Assembly (NCBI GenBank): GCA_041393535.1
Contig: JAWKJY010000001.1
Span: 620,001 to 684,000, forward strand
DNA length: 64,000 nt
Origin: JAWKJY01 sp041393535
GTDB lineage: Bacteria > Actinomycetota > Thermoleophilia > Gaiellales > Gaiellaceae
Reading direction: 5' to 3'
Of this stretch, positions 1 to 8,029 are shown one piece after another. Positions within the stretch are counted from its first letter, which is position 1. Each line of letters starts with the position of its first letter. Position numbers and translations under genes: made by a program. The notes under the pieces are model-generated. The model saw nothing but the letters and a program-made list of their open reading frames with translations. It was not told the origin of the DNA and did no database searches.

Positions 1-127
1 GGGGCCGTTCCGGCCCTGGCTCCTGCGGACGCGGCTCCTACGGACACGGCCGGCCCGGGCATGTCCCTCGAGGCCGGGTACGGGATGGCGGTGCGCGCCG
101 GGCGCCGCGTCGGTCGCTCCCGGCGGG

Positions 128-1408
128 TCAGCGCCCCCACGGGAACGCGCTGCGCGGCGGCAGGGCGTCTCCGACGAGCTCGCCGATCCGCAGGCCCTCG
201 TTCCACTTCGCCATCCGCTCGGAGCGGGCGAACGAGCCGACCTTGAGCTGTCGGACGCCCCAGCCGACCGCCAGGTGCACGATCGTCACGTCCTCGCTCT
301 CCCCGGAGCGAGCCGACACGATGGCGTCCCAGCCGGCGGCCCGCGCGGCCTCGAGCGCCGCCCGCGTCTCGGTCAGCGTGCCCGCCTGGTTCGGCTTGAT
401 CAGCGCGGTGTTCGCTGCCCCGAGCGCCGCGGCGCGCTCGATCCGCGCGGCGCTCGTGACGACGGCGTCGTCGCCGACGACCTGCACGCGCGGCCCGGCC
501 GCGGCCGTGAAGCGCGCGAGCGCGTCCAGGTCGTCCTCGGCGAGCGGGTCCTCGACGGCGACCACCGGGTAGCGCTCGAGCCAGCCGAGGACGACCTCGG
601 CGAGGCCGTCCGAGTCGAGCTCCCGCCCCTCGAGGCCGAGCCGGTAGCGCCCGCCCGAGCCGAGCTGCGTCGCGGCGACGTCGAGCGAGAGCGCGAGCTG
701 CTCGCCGGGGACGAGTCCGGCGCGCTCGATCGCCCGGACGGCCAGCTCGAGCGCCTGCTCGTTCGTCTCGAGCAGCGGCCAGAACCCGCCCTCGTCGGCC
801 ACGCCCGCGAGGCGGCCCTGCTCCGCGAGCAGCGCGCCGGCCGCGCGGTACGCCTCCGCCGTCCACTCGAGCGCCTCCGCGTACGAGCGGGCCCCGACGG
901 CGACGACCATGGTGTCCTGCAGATCGATCCTGCCGCCCGCGTGCGCGCCACCCCCGAGCAGCTGGATCTCCGGGAGCGGCAGCCCGACGGGGGCGTCGCC
1001 GGCCAGCCGCCGCCAGAGCGGGACGCCGGCCGCGGCGGCCGAGGCGTGGGCGACGGCCAGCGACGTCGCGATCAGGGCGTTCCCGCCGAGGCGCGTCCGG
1101 CCCGGCGTGCCGTCCAGGTCGACGAGCGTGCGATCCACGGCGCCCTGGTCGTCCGCGTCGAGCCCCGCGAGCGCGGGCGCGATCTCGTCACGCACGGCCG
1201 CGAGCGCGCCCTGCACGTCGAGCCCGCCGAGCCGGGCGCCGCCGTCCCGGCGGTCGAGCGCCTCGCCCGAGCCCGTGGAGGCGCCCGCGGGGGCGATCGC
1301 TCGACCGCGCGCGCCGCCCGCCAGGACGACCTCTGCCTCGACCGTCGGGCGGCCGCGCGAGTCCCAGACCCGCCGCGCGAGCAGCTGGCGGATCGCCGTG
1401 CCGCTCAT
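128..1408 (-). CDS. Enolase-like protein with altered active site
   Basis: A 426-residue member of the enolase family (phosphopyruvate hydratase fold). The three metal ligands are recognisable in LALSLDVA, VAVEDPL and VVGDDAVVT, as are DEGGF, the catalytic lysine in LIKPNQ and the RMAKWN motif. Two near-invariant positions differ from standard enolases: the loop normally SHRSGETED reads SARSGESED (His to Ala), and QEFM reads QDTM (Glu to Asp). It may therefore not be the glycolytic enolase. The ATG at 1408 is chosen because it overlaps the TGA of the upstream kinase (ATGA, 1405-1408), implying translational coupling. The open frame further upstream is a shadow of the kinase gene. Family assignment is firm; activity is uncertain. 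Confidence 0.85.
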   Translation of the reverse strand: MSGTAIRQLLARRVWDSRGRPTVEAEVVLAGGARGRAIAPAGASTGSGEALDRRDGGARLGGLDVQGALAAVRDEIAPALAGLDADDQGAVDRTLVDLDGTPGRTRLGGNALIATSLAVAHASAAAAGVPLWRRLAGDAPVGLPLPEIQLLGGGAHAGGRIDLQDTMVVAVGARSYAEALEWTAEAYRAAGALLAEQGRLAGVADEGGFWPLLETNEQALELAVRAIERAGLVPGEQLALSLDVAATQLGSGGRYRLGLEGRELDSDGLAEVVLGWLERYPVVAVEDPLAEDDLDALARFTAAAGPRVQVVGDDAVVTSAARIERAAALGAANTALIKPNQAGTLTETRAALEAARAAGWDAIVSARSGESEDVTIVHLAVGWGVRQLKVGSFARSERMAKWNEGLRIGELVGDALPPRSAFPWGR

Positions 1409-2406
1409 CGCGCGAGCTCCTCCGCCCACGCCGCGCGCACGTCCGACAGCCGCTCGACCGGCGCGGCGAGGAGGGCCCGGGCGACCCGGCGCACGCGCTC
1501 CTTCCCGGCCTCGTCGGTCAGGTACTCGACGGGCGACTTGCCGTCGACGCGGGCGAGGAACAGGCCGGGGAGGAGACGCGCCGTCCGCCGCTCCAGCGCC
1601 GCCGCGTGCTCCCAGCGCGCGTCGGCGAGGTAGGCGGCCCCGAAGGCGTCGAAGCAGGCGAGGAAGCCGTCGCGCGCCCCCGGGTTCCAGAGGCACTTGA
1701 GCAGCAGGTGGTTGAGGCAGAACGCGGCGTCGAACGCCGGGTCGCCGTACCAGGCGCACTCGGCGTCGAGCACGACCGGGCCGCGCGGCCCGACGAGCAC
1801 GTTCTTCGGGCTGACGTCGCCGTGGACGAGGGCATGTCGGGTCGTGGCCGTGACGGCGACGAGGTCGTGCAGCGCGTCGGCGAGGTCGGGGTGCCGGGCC
1901 GCCGTGGCCTCCAGGTACGGCTCGAGCCGGATCGCGTGGAAGATCGCGTCCGTCGGGAAGCGCGCGGCCACGTCCTCGCGACCGGCCGTCGCCGCGTGCA
2001 CGGCGGCGATCGCACGCGCGGCGCCCGCGGCGACCTCGGGGTCGGCCCGCCCGTCGCGCAGCTCGGCCTTCCAGAGCGGGTGCGTCGCCGGGTCGAGGTA
2101 GGTCATCACGAACAGCCCGCGCGCCGGGTCGTGGGCGAGCACGCGCGGCACGGCGTCCGGCACGACGGTGGCGGCGGTCTCGTACCAGGCGACCTCGTAG
2201 GCGTTGCGCTCGACCGGGGCGCGCCAGTCCTGCGCCACCCGCAGGCGCGCGAGCGCGCGCTTCACGCAGACCGGGCCGTCCTCCAGGTCGACGCGCCAGA
2301 TGTCGGACGAGACGCCGCCCGCGAGCGGCTCGGCGACGACCCGTTGGCCCGGCTCGACGAGGCCGAGGGCGGCGAGGGACGCGAGCAGGTCGGCCGGGAC
2401 GTCCAC
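1405..2406 (-). CDS. Aminoglycoside phosphotransferase (APH)-family small-molecule kinase
   Basis: A 333-residue kinase of the APH/choline kinase/methylthioribose kinase superfamily. The catalytic loop HGDVSPKNVLV (Asp base and Asn metal ligand) and the following LDAECAWYGDPAFD, which supplies the magnesium-binding acidic residue, are both present. An N-terminal nucleotide-binding lobe includes VCVKRAL. The substrate cannot be read from the sequence. It is the first gene of a two-gene unit with the enolase-like gene. The GTG start at 2406 sits exactly 6 bases after a TAGGAT -10 element, so the transcript is probably leaderless. The context suggests phosphorylation of a small metabolite that the enolase-like partner then acts on (inference). 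Confidence 0.8.
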   Translation of the reverse strand: MDVPADLLASLAALGLVEPGQRVVAEPLAGGVSSDIWRVDLEDGPVCVKRALARLRVAQDWRAPVERNAYEVAWYETAATVVPDAVPRVLAHDPARGLFVMTYLDPATHPLWKAELRDGRADPEVAAGAARAIAAVHAATAGREDVAARFPTDAIFHAIRLEPYLEATAARHPDLADALHDLVAVTATTRHALVHGDVSPKNVLVGPRGPVVLDAECAWYGDPAFDAAFCLNHLLLKCLWNPGARDGFLACFDAFGAAYLADARWEHAAALERRTARLLPGLFLARVDGKSPVEYLTDEAGKERVRRVARALLAAPVERLSDVRAAWAEELAR

Positions 2407-2412
2407 GGGCGC

Positions 2413-2418
2413 ATCCTA
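2413..2418 (-). promoter_or_regulatory. -10 element, leaderless promoter of APH kinase
   Basis: TAGGAT on the minus strand ends 6 bases before the GTG start at 2406. There is no ribosome binding site between them. One of a recurring set in this window. Confidence 0.55.
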
Positions 2419-2435
2419 CGGCCCGCGGCGCCGGC

Positions 2436-2750
2436 TCAGACCGGGTCGTCGACCGACGGCCACGTCCACTGCGGCGCGTCCTCGGCAGCCTTCTCCCGGT
2501 GCTGGCGCACCTGCGGGGAGGCCGGGAAGCGCGTGCCGAGGTGGACGAGGATCTCGTCCGCTCCCGTGACGACCGTCTGCTCGTCGACGAGCGCGGGGAT
2601 CGCCCGCTGGCCGGTCGCCTCCTCGAGCCCGTGCCGCTCCGAGCGGTCGGGCTCGACCTGGCGCAGGAGCACGTCGACGCCGAGCTCGGTCAGCCGCATC
2701 CGCACGCGATGCGAGTGCGGGCACCACTCCGCCTGCCAGAGCTCCAGCAC
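2436..2750 (-). CDS. Glutaredoxin/GST N-terminal-type thioredoxin-fold protein
   Basis: A small 104-residue protein. It opens with VLELWQAEWCPHSHRVRMRL, a beta-alpha unit with a CPHS redox-type motif as in glutaredoxins and GST N-terminal domains. A conserved cis-proline region (RAIPALV) and a short acidic helix (TGADEILVHL) follow. It has a single active-site cysteine, so a monothiol or glutathione-binding role is more likely than a dithiol one. The GTG at 2750 is chosen because TACGCT lies exactly 6 bases upstream (leaderless). The open frame continues further 5' but that part is low-complexity. It stands alone, divergent from the MFS gene. Confidence 0.7.
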   Translation of the reverse strand: MLELWQAEWCPHSHRVRMRLTELGVDVLLRQVEPDRSERHGLEEATGQRAIPALVDEQTVVTGADEILVHLGTRFPASPQVRQHREKAAEDAPQWTWPSVDDPV

Positions 2751-2756
2751 CCACCC

Positions 2757-2762
2757 AGCGTA
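2757..2762 (-). promoter_or_regulatory. -10 element, leaderless promoter of thioredoxin-fold gene
   Basis: TACGCT (minus strand) is separated by 6 bases from the GTG at 2750. It lies about 45 bases from the divergent -10 of the MFS gene. Confidence 0.5.
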
Positions 2763-2806
2763 GCCCGGTCCCGGCGCCGGCCGGCGGGAGCGCGTCCCCG
2801 GGCTGC

Positions 2807-2812
2807 GACAAT
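2807..2812 (+). promoter_or_regulatory. -10 element, leaderless promoter of MFS gene
   Basis: GACAAT is followed after 6 bases by the GTG start at 2819, with no Shine-Dalgarno sequence. Confidence 0.5.
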
Positions 2813-2818
2813 CGACGG

Positions 2819-4222
2819 GTGGACGCCGTCGGCGCGACGGGGGAGCAGGCCGCGGTCGGTCGCGGCCGCGTGCTGCGGTGGCTGCTCGCGGCCGCGCTCG
2901 CGACGGCGGTCTCGGTCGCGTTCGCCGACTCGTCGATCGTCGTCCTCGCGCTCCCCGACCTGTACGTGGCCTTCCGCACGTCGATCCAGGGGATCGCATG
3001 GGTGATCACCGGCTACAACGTGGTCGTCGCCGTCGTGGCGATCGCCCTCGTGCCGCTCGTCTCGCGCGTCTCGCTCGTCTGGCTGACGCGGGCGGGGATC
3101 GTCCTCTTCCTCGGCGCGTCGATCGGCTGCGCCCTCGCGGGTGACCTGACGACGCTGATCGCGGTCCGCCTCGTCCAGGGGCTCGGCGCGGCGCTCTTCC
3201 TCGCAGGGTCGCTGCCGCTGCTCGGCTCGCTGCTCGGCTCGCGCGGCCGCGGCACCGCGACGTGGCTCCTGGCCGGGACGCTCGGCGCCGCGCTCGGCCC
3301 GGCACTCGGCGGCGTCCTGACGGAGCTGTTCGACTGGCGGGCGATCTTCGTCGCCCAGGCGCCGGTCGCCGGGCTCGCGCTGCTCGGGACGCTCGGCGCG
3401 CACGGCGCCTCGCTCGCCGGCGAGCGGCACGAGGGCCGCCTGCGCGAGACCGGCTGGGGCAACCTCGGGCTCTTCTTCGTCTTCGGCGCGCTCGTCGGCG
3501 CGCTCTTCCTCGGCGTCGTCCTCGTGATCACCGTCTGGGGGTACTCGCCGATCGCGGGCGCCGGGATCGTCAGCGCGCTGCCGGCGGCGACGATCCTCGT
3601 GCGCCCGATCGCGTCCCGGCTCTGGCCGGCCGCGTGCGCGGCCGGCGGCGCCGTGCTCCTCGCGGCCGGCCTGGCGGCGCTCGCGCTCCTGCCCGCCGCG
3701 AGCCCGGTCTACGCGGCGCTCGCGCTCGCGCTGTGCGGCGCCGGCCTCGGCCTCGCCGTGCCGCCCTTCTCGGCCTCGGCGACGACCGAGAGGGCCGGGC
3801 TCGTGCGCAGCGCGACCTTCTCGATCGGCGTCCGCCACCTCGGGCTCGTCCTCGCGCTCGCGCTGCTCGCGCCGCTGCTCTCGCACGATCTCGACGCCGC
3901 CGGCCAGCGCGCCTCGCTGACGGCGACCGCGGTCGTGCTCGACGGCGAGCTGCCGCTGACGAAGAAGATCCCGCTGGCGCTGGACATGCGCGGCCTGTTC
4001 GACGCCGCCCAGCAGGGCGAGGTGCCGGACCTCGACGCGCCGTTCGAGGCCCAGGGCGCGGCGACCGACGAGCGCGTCGCCCAGGTGCGCGACGACCTGA
4101 CGGGGACGATCGAGGCGTCGATCACCCGGGGCTTCCGCTGGTCGTTCCTCGTCTCCGCGCTGCTCGCGCTCCTCGCGGCGCCCGTCGCCCTCGGGCTCCT
4201 GCGCCGGAGGGAGGAGCGGTGA
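2819..4222 (+). CDS. MFS transporter (DHA2-like drug/solute exporter)
   Basis: A 467-residue integral membrane protein of the major facilitator superfamily. Hydrophobic segments run from about residue 20, with the characteristic loop after a helix ending SRVSLVWLTRAG, then VRLVQGLGAALFLAGSLPLL and GTLGAALGPALGGVL resembling antiporter motif C of drug:H+ exporters. A roughly 100-residue non-membrane segment, mostly acidic and helical, lies before the last transmembrane helix (about 365-445). The substrate is unknown. The GTG start follows a -10 by 6 bases. The stop overlaps the GTG of the next gene (GTGA), so the two are co-translated. Confidence 0.8.
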   Translation: MDAVGATGEQAAVGRGRVLRWLLAAALATAVSVAFADSSIVVLALPDLYVAFRTSIQGIAWVITGYNVVVAVVAIALVPLVSRVSLVWLTRAGIVLFLGASIGCALAGDLTTLIAVRLVQGLGAALFLAGSLPLLGSLLGSRGRGTATWLLAGTLGAALGPALGGVLTELFDWRAIFVAQAPVAGLALLGTLGAHGASLAGERHEGRLRETGWGNLGLFFVFGALVGALFLGVVLVITVWGYSPIAGAGIVSALPAATILVRPIASRLWPAACAAGGAVLLAAGLAALALLPAASPVYAALALALCGAGLGLAVPPFSASATTERAGLVRSATFSIGVRHLGLVLALALLAPLLSHDLDAAGQRASLTATAVVLDGELPLTKKIPLALDMRGLFDAAQQGEVPDLDAPFEAQGAATDERVAQVRDDLTGTIEASITRGFRWSFLVSALLALLAAPVALGLLRRREER

Positions 4223-5055
4223 GGGGGCGGGTCGCCGCGCTCGTCGCGCTCGTGCTGCTGCTCGCTGCCGCGGCGGCCCTGCTGGCCGTCGAGCTCGCGA
4301 AGGGCGGGCCGGGGTACGGCGAGGGGAAGGTCGCCGACCCGTGCGAGCCGCGGCCGCCCTTCCCCGGCTCGGGCTTCGACGCGACGATCCAGCGGGTCGT
4401 CCTCGGCGGCCTCGACGGCGCGGCCTGCGAGCTCGACACGACGCGCGAGGAGTTCCTGCTCTCCTTCGTCCCCGCCTCGGGCGTCGAGCCGATCCCGTGG
4501 GACGAGGCGACGAGGGAGCGCGCGCTGCGCGCCGGCATGCAGCGCTCCGTCGACGACGCGCTGGAGCGCGGCGACATCAACCGGGTCGAGGCGCTGCTCC
4601 TCTCCGAGGCGGTCGCGCGGCTCCCGGTCGACGCGCTGCTGCGAGGGGCGCTCGACCTGAAGGACGCGGCGACCGAGACGCTCGGCGGCGAGGGCCTCGA
4701 CGGCGACCCGTGCCAGCCGGTCGAGCGCCCGGGCGGCGAGGGCGTCGGGCCGGCGGTCCAGCGGATCGTGCAGAGCGCCCTCGACGGCGCGGCGTGCGAG
4801 CTGGGGCTGACGCGCCGCGAGCTGATGCTCTCGCTCATGCCGGGCGAGCAGGAGGGCGAGCCCGCCTGGGATCCAGCGACGATCCAGCGCACCGTGCGCT
4901 CCGCGCTGCGGCGCTCGATCGACGAGGCGGAGGAGCGGGGCTCGCTGCCGCGGCGCGCCGCGGTGATACTGCGCGGGCTCGCCGACACGGTGCCGCTCGA
5001 GGCGCTGCTCGACGGCGGCCAGCGGCTGCGCGACGCGCTCGACGGCCTGTTCTAG
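4219..5055 (+). CDS. Secreted/membrane-anchored protein with internal duplication
   Basis: A 278-residue protein of unknown function. One N-terminal transmembrane helix (about residues 5-25) is followed by two copies of a roughly 110-residue helical unit. Each has a DPC(E/Q)P start, a (T/V)QR(V/I)V helix and the signature LDGAACEL, then a five-residue run after TR and a proline-acidic loop. Each unit has two cysteines that could form a disulfide. The GTG start at 4219 overlaps the MFS stop (GTGA), so it is probably made together with the transporter and sits at the outer face of the membrane. The family is not recognised; an accessory or sensing role for the exporter is only an inference. Confidence 0.65.
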   Translation: MRGRVAALVALVLLLAAAAALLAVELAKGGPGYGEGKVADPCEPRPPFPGSGFDATIQRVVLGGLDGAACELDTTREEFLLSFVPASGVEPIPWDEATRERALRAGMQRSVDDALERGDINRVEALLLSEAVARLPVDALLRGALDLKDAATETLGGEGLDGDPCQPVERPGGEGVGPAVQRIVQSALDGAACELGLTRRELMLSLMPGEQEGEPAWDPATIQRTVRSALRRSIDEAEERGSLPRRAAVILRGLADTVPLEALLDGGQRLRDALDGLF

Positions 5056-5124
5056 CGATCGTTTGGAGCCCGGAGCCCCCGGGTATCGGCACCCGGTTTC
5101 GCCCATCGCCCAGGGGGTCGTCGG

Positions 5125-7335
5125 ATGATCGGTCGCAGGAGTGGCAGGGGACGGGAACGGCCGGTGCGCGCCAGGTCGGCGGTCGCGATCGGCATCGCCG
5201 TCGGCGTGCTCGGCGTCGTCGCGGCCGGGTGCTCCGGCGACGACGACGGCGCGGAGACGCCGACGCTGAGCGTTCCCACGACGACCGCGACGTCGACCGC
5301 GCAGGCCCCGCCGGCCGAGACCGCGGCGACGACGCCGGCCGAGACCGGCCAGGCCGCTCCGACGGAGACCCCGCCGACCGGCCCGACTCCGACCGAGAGC
5401 GCGCCCGCGGAGACCGCGCCGACGGAGTCGGGCGCGGCCGCGCCGTCCGTCCAGGGCGAGCCGCCCGAGGTGTCGCAGAACGCGAACGCGTGGCCGTCGC
5501 CGAACAAGGACCTGCACAACACCCGCGTCGCGACGGGCAGCACGATCTCGTCGGAGACCGTCGACCAGCTCGAGCAGATCTGGACGTCGCCGATCACGGG
5601 CGGCGGGAACTTCGGCTCCTTCGCGGCCACGCCGATCGTCGCCGGCGGCGTCGTCTACCTGCAGGACCTCTCGTCGAACGTCTGGGCCGTCGATCTCGCC
5701 ACCGGCGAGGAGCTGTGGCGGATGGACTACGACGAGCCGAGCGTCGGCCCGAACGGCGTCGCGATCGGCTACGGCAAGGTCTTCGGCGCGACGGCGACCT
5801 TCGCCTTCGCCCTCGACATGGCGACGGGCGAGGAGGTCTGGCGCACCGAGCCGCTCGTGCGCAACGAGAAGGAGGGCATCGACATGGCCCCGGGCGTCCA
5901 CGACGGCCGGGTCTACGTGTCGACCGTCCCGGGCAACGCGAGCGGGTTCTACGAGGGGAACGGCCAGGGCATCCTGTACGCCCTCGACGCGGAGACGGGC
6001 GAGACCGCATGGACGTTCGACACGGTGCCGGCCGACCTGTGGGGGAACCCGGACGTCAACTCGGGCGGCGGCCTCTGGCACCCGCCGGCCTTCGACGACG
6101 AGGGCGGCGTGTACGTCTCCGTGGCCAACCCGGCCCCGTGGCCGGGGACGGAGGAGTTCCCGTGGGCCACGAGCCGTCCGGGGCCGAACGAGTACACGAA
6201 CTCGCTCGTCAAGCTCGACGCGCAGACGGGCGAGCTGCAGTGGTTCAACCAGGTGCTGCCGCACGACGTCTACGACTGGGACCTGCAGCTGCCGCCGATC
6301 CTGACCGAGATGGACGGCCAGCAGGTCGAGATCGTCGCCGGCAAGATGGGCTACGTCTACGCGATCGACGCGAACGGCGAGCTGCTGTGGAAGACCGCGG
6401 TCGGCGAGCACAACGGCCACGACGAGGATCACGTCGCCGCGATGGCGCTGACGGGGCCGGACGACCAGGACGGCCTGGCGAACATGCCGGACTTCCCGCT
6501 CGAGCTCCTGCCCGGCGTCCTCGGCGGGGTCGAGACCCAGATGGCCGTCGCGGACGGCGTCGTCTACGCACCGGTGGTGAACCTCCCGGTGACGTTCACG
6601 TCGCAGACGGAGTCGGAGCTCGACTTCACGGGCGGCACCGGCCAGATGGTGGCCCTCGACGTCGCGACCGGCGACGTCCTCTGGGACGTCGACTTCGACA
6701 CGCCGGTCTACGGCGGCGCGACGGTCGTCAACGACCTGCTCCTGACGACGACGTTCGACGGAACGCTGCGCGCGCTCGACCGCTCGAGCGGCGAGGAGGT
6801 CTGGAGCCAGGAGCTGCCCGCCTCGACGAACTCGGTCATCTCGGTGGCGGGCGACGTCGTCGTGACCGCGGCCGGGTTCCCGCAGGGCGAGGGCCAGACG
6901 GCGCAGATCGTCGCGTTCGGGCTGCCCGGGACGGGCGGCACCGACACCGGCCAGGCGCCGACCCCGACCGAGTCCACCGCGACCGAGTCGACCCCGGCCG
7001 AGCCGACGCCGGCGGAGACCGGGGCGACGGAGACGGGCGGCGGCACCGACACCAGCGCTGCCGGGGGCGGCGCGGACGGCGAGTCCCTGTTCGTCGCGAA
7101 CTGCGCCGGCTGCCACACGCTCGCCGCCGCCGGCACGAGCGGGAGCGTCGGCCCGAACCTCGACCAGTCGAGCCTGGACGAGGACGCGATGCGCGAGCAG
7201 ATCGCGAACGGCGGCGGCGGCATGCCGGCCTTCGCGGGGCGGCTGACCGACGAGGAGATCGCCGCGATCGCCGCGTACGTCGCCGGCGCGCGCAACCCGG
7301 ACGCCGGGGACTCCGGCGGCGGCGGCATGCCGTAG
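5125..7335 (+). CDS. PQQ-type beta-propeller lipoprotein with C-terminal cytochrome c domain
   Basis: A 736-residue exported lipoprotein. A basic N-terminus and hydrophobic stretch end in a lipobox with Cys36 (VVAAGC). A Thr/Pro/Glu-rich linker (about 40-115) leads to a quinoprotein dehydrogenase-like propeller (about 120-610) with repeated blades of the type ALDxATGExxW. A second TPTEST-type linker is followed by a class I cytochrome c domain with heme motif CAGCH at 660-664 and a distal methionine in GGGMPAF. The layout is that of a periplasmic-side quinohemoprotein oxidoreductase that passes electrons to the respiratory chain. The substrate is unknown, and PQQ binding has not been shown for this group. 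It stands alone and a strong hairpin follows it. Confidence 0.8.
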   Translation: MIGRRSGRGRERPVRARSAVAIGIAVGVLGVVAAGCSGDDDGAETPTLSVPTTTATSTAQAPPAETAATTPAETGQAAPTETPPTGPTPTESAPAETAPTESGAAAPSVQGEPPEVSQNANAWPSPNKDLHNTRVATGSTISSETVDQLEQIWTSPITGGGNFGSFAATPIVAGGVVYLQDLSSNVWAVDLATGEELWRMDYDEPSVGPNGVAIGYGKVFGATATFAFALDMATGEEVWRTEPLVRNEKEGIDMAPGVHDGRVYVSTVPGNASGFYEGNGQGILYALDAETGETAWTFDTVPADLWGNPDVNSGGGLWHPPAFDDEGGVYVSVANPAPWPGTEEFPWATSRPGPNEYTNSLVKLDAQTGELQWFNQVLPHDVYDWDLQLPPILTEMDGQQVEIVAGKMGYVYAIDANGELLWKTAVGEHNGHDEDHVAAMALTGPDDQDGLANMPDFPLELLPGVLGGVETQMAVADGVVYAPVVNLPVTFTSQTESELDFTGGTGQMVALDVATGDVLWDVDFDTPVYGGATVVNDLLLTTTFDGTLRALDRSSGEEVWSQELPASTNSVISVAGDVVVTAAGFPQGEGQTAQIVAFGLPGTGGTDTGQAPTPTESTATESTPAEPTPAETGATETGGGTDTSAAGGGADGESLFVANCAGCHTLAAAGTSGSVGPNLDQSSLDEDAMREQIANGGGGMPAFAGRLTDEEIAAIAAYVAGARNPDAGDSGGGGMP

Positions 7336-7347
7336 CCCCAGCCTGGC

Positions 7348-7383
7348 GGCGGGCGGGTCGGGACGCCACCCGGCCCGCCCGCC
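7348..7383 (+). terminator. GC hairpin after quinohemoprotein gene
   Basis: A 10-bp perfect stem (arm GGCGGGCGGG at 7348-7357, complement 7374-7383) lies 12 bases after the stop. There is no T-tract. Confidence 0.45.
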
Positions 7384-7453
7384 CCCGAACGTGCGGTCCG
7401 ACCTGTCCTGCCGCGGGAGGGAACTCTCCGGGACACTGCGGGCTAGTAGGGGC

Positions 7454-8029
7454 ATGACGCTCGACCCGCACCCGCCGCCCGCTCCGAGCGACGCCGACCT
7501 GATCCGGCGCTCCCTCGTCGAGCCGATCGCCTTCGAGGCCGTCTTCGAGCGGCACTTCGACGCCGTCCACGCCTTCGCCCAGCGGCGCGTCGGTCGCGAT
7601 CTCGCGGACGAGGTCGCGGCCGAGGCGTTCGTCCGCGCGTTCGACCGGCGCTCCCGCTACGACGGCTCCCACGTCGACGCCCTCCCGTGGCTGCTCGGGA
7701 TCGCGACGAACGTGATGCGGCGCCACTGGCGCGGCGAGCGGCGGCGGCTCGATGCCTACGCCCGCTCCGTCGCCGGGCCGGCGAGCGCCGCACCCGGGGG
7801 CGAGGCGGCCGGTGAGCTCCTCGCCGCCGTCGCGCGACTGCCCCGCGCGCAGCGCGAGGTGCTGCTCCTGCACGCCTGGGCCGACCTCTCCTACGAGGAG
7901 ATCGCCCGCGCGCTCGAGGTCCCGATCGGCACCGTCCGCTCCCGCCTCGCGCGCGCCCGAGCCCGGCTCTCGTCCGACGCATGCGCGCTCGCCCCGACCC
8001 TTCCCTGCGAGGAGGCCTCCCGTGTCTGA
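7454..8029 (+). CDS. ECF RNA polymerase sigma factor
   Basis: A 191-residue sigma-70 family factor of the extracytoplasmic-function type. Region 2 spans about residues 20-85 (FEAVFERHFDAVHAFAQRRV and LPWLLGIATNVMRRHWR). Region 4 spans about 120-170, with LPRAQREVLLLHAW and the recognition helix in SYEEIARALEVPIGTVRSRL. The ATG at 7454 is preferred over an upstream in-frame GTG because the extra residues are low-complexity. Upstream lies GGAACT (7420-7425), similar to ECF -35 boxes, and GGCTAGT near 7441, so autoregulation is plausible. The next gene overlaps by 8 bases and is the likely anti-sigma partner. Confidence 0.88.
   Translation: MTLDPHPPPAPSDADLIRRSLVEPIAFEAVFERHFDAVHAFAQRRVGRDLADEVAAEAFVRAFDRRSRYDGSHVDALPWLLGIATNVMRRHWRGERRRLDAYARSVAGPASAAPGGEAAGELLAAVARLPRAQREVLLLHAWADLSYEEIARALEVPIGTVRSRLARARARLSSDACALAPTLPCEEASRV

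Noticed and set aside
1..127. Possible gene end at the left edge
   Set aside because: No protein-like frame reaches into this stretch on either strand.
3709..7455. Open frame of over 1200 codons antisense to the MFS, duplicated-domain and PQQ genes
   Set aside because: Arg/Ala/Gly/Asp-rich low-complexity translation typical of the complementary strand of high-GC genes; the sense genes show clear domains.
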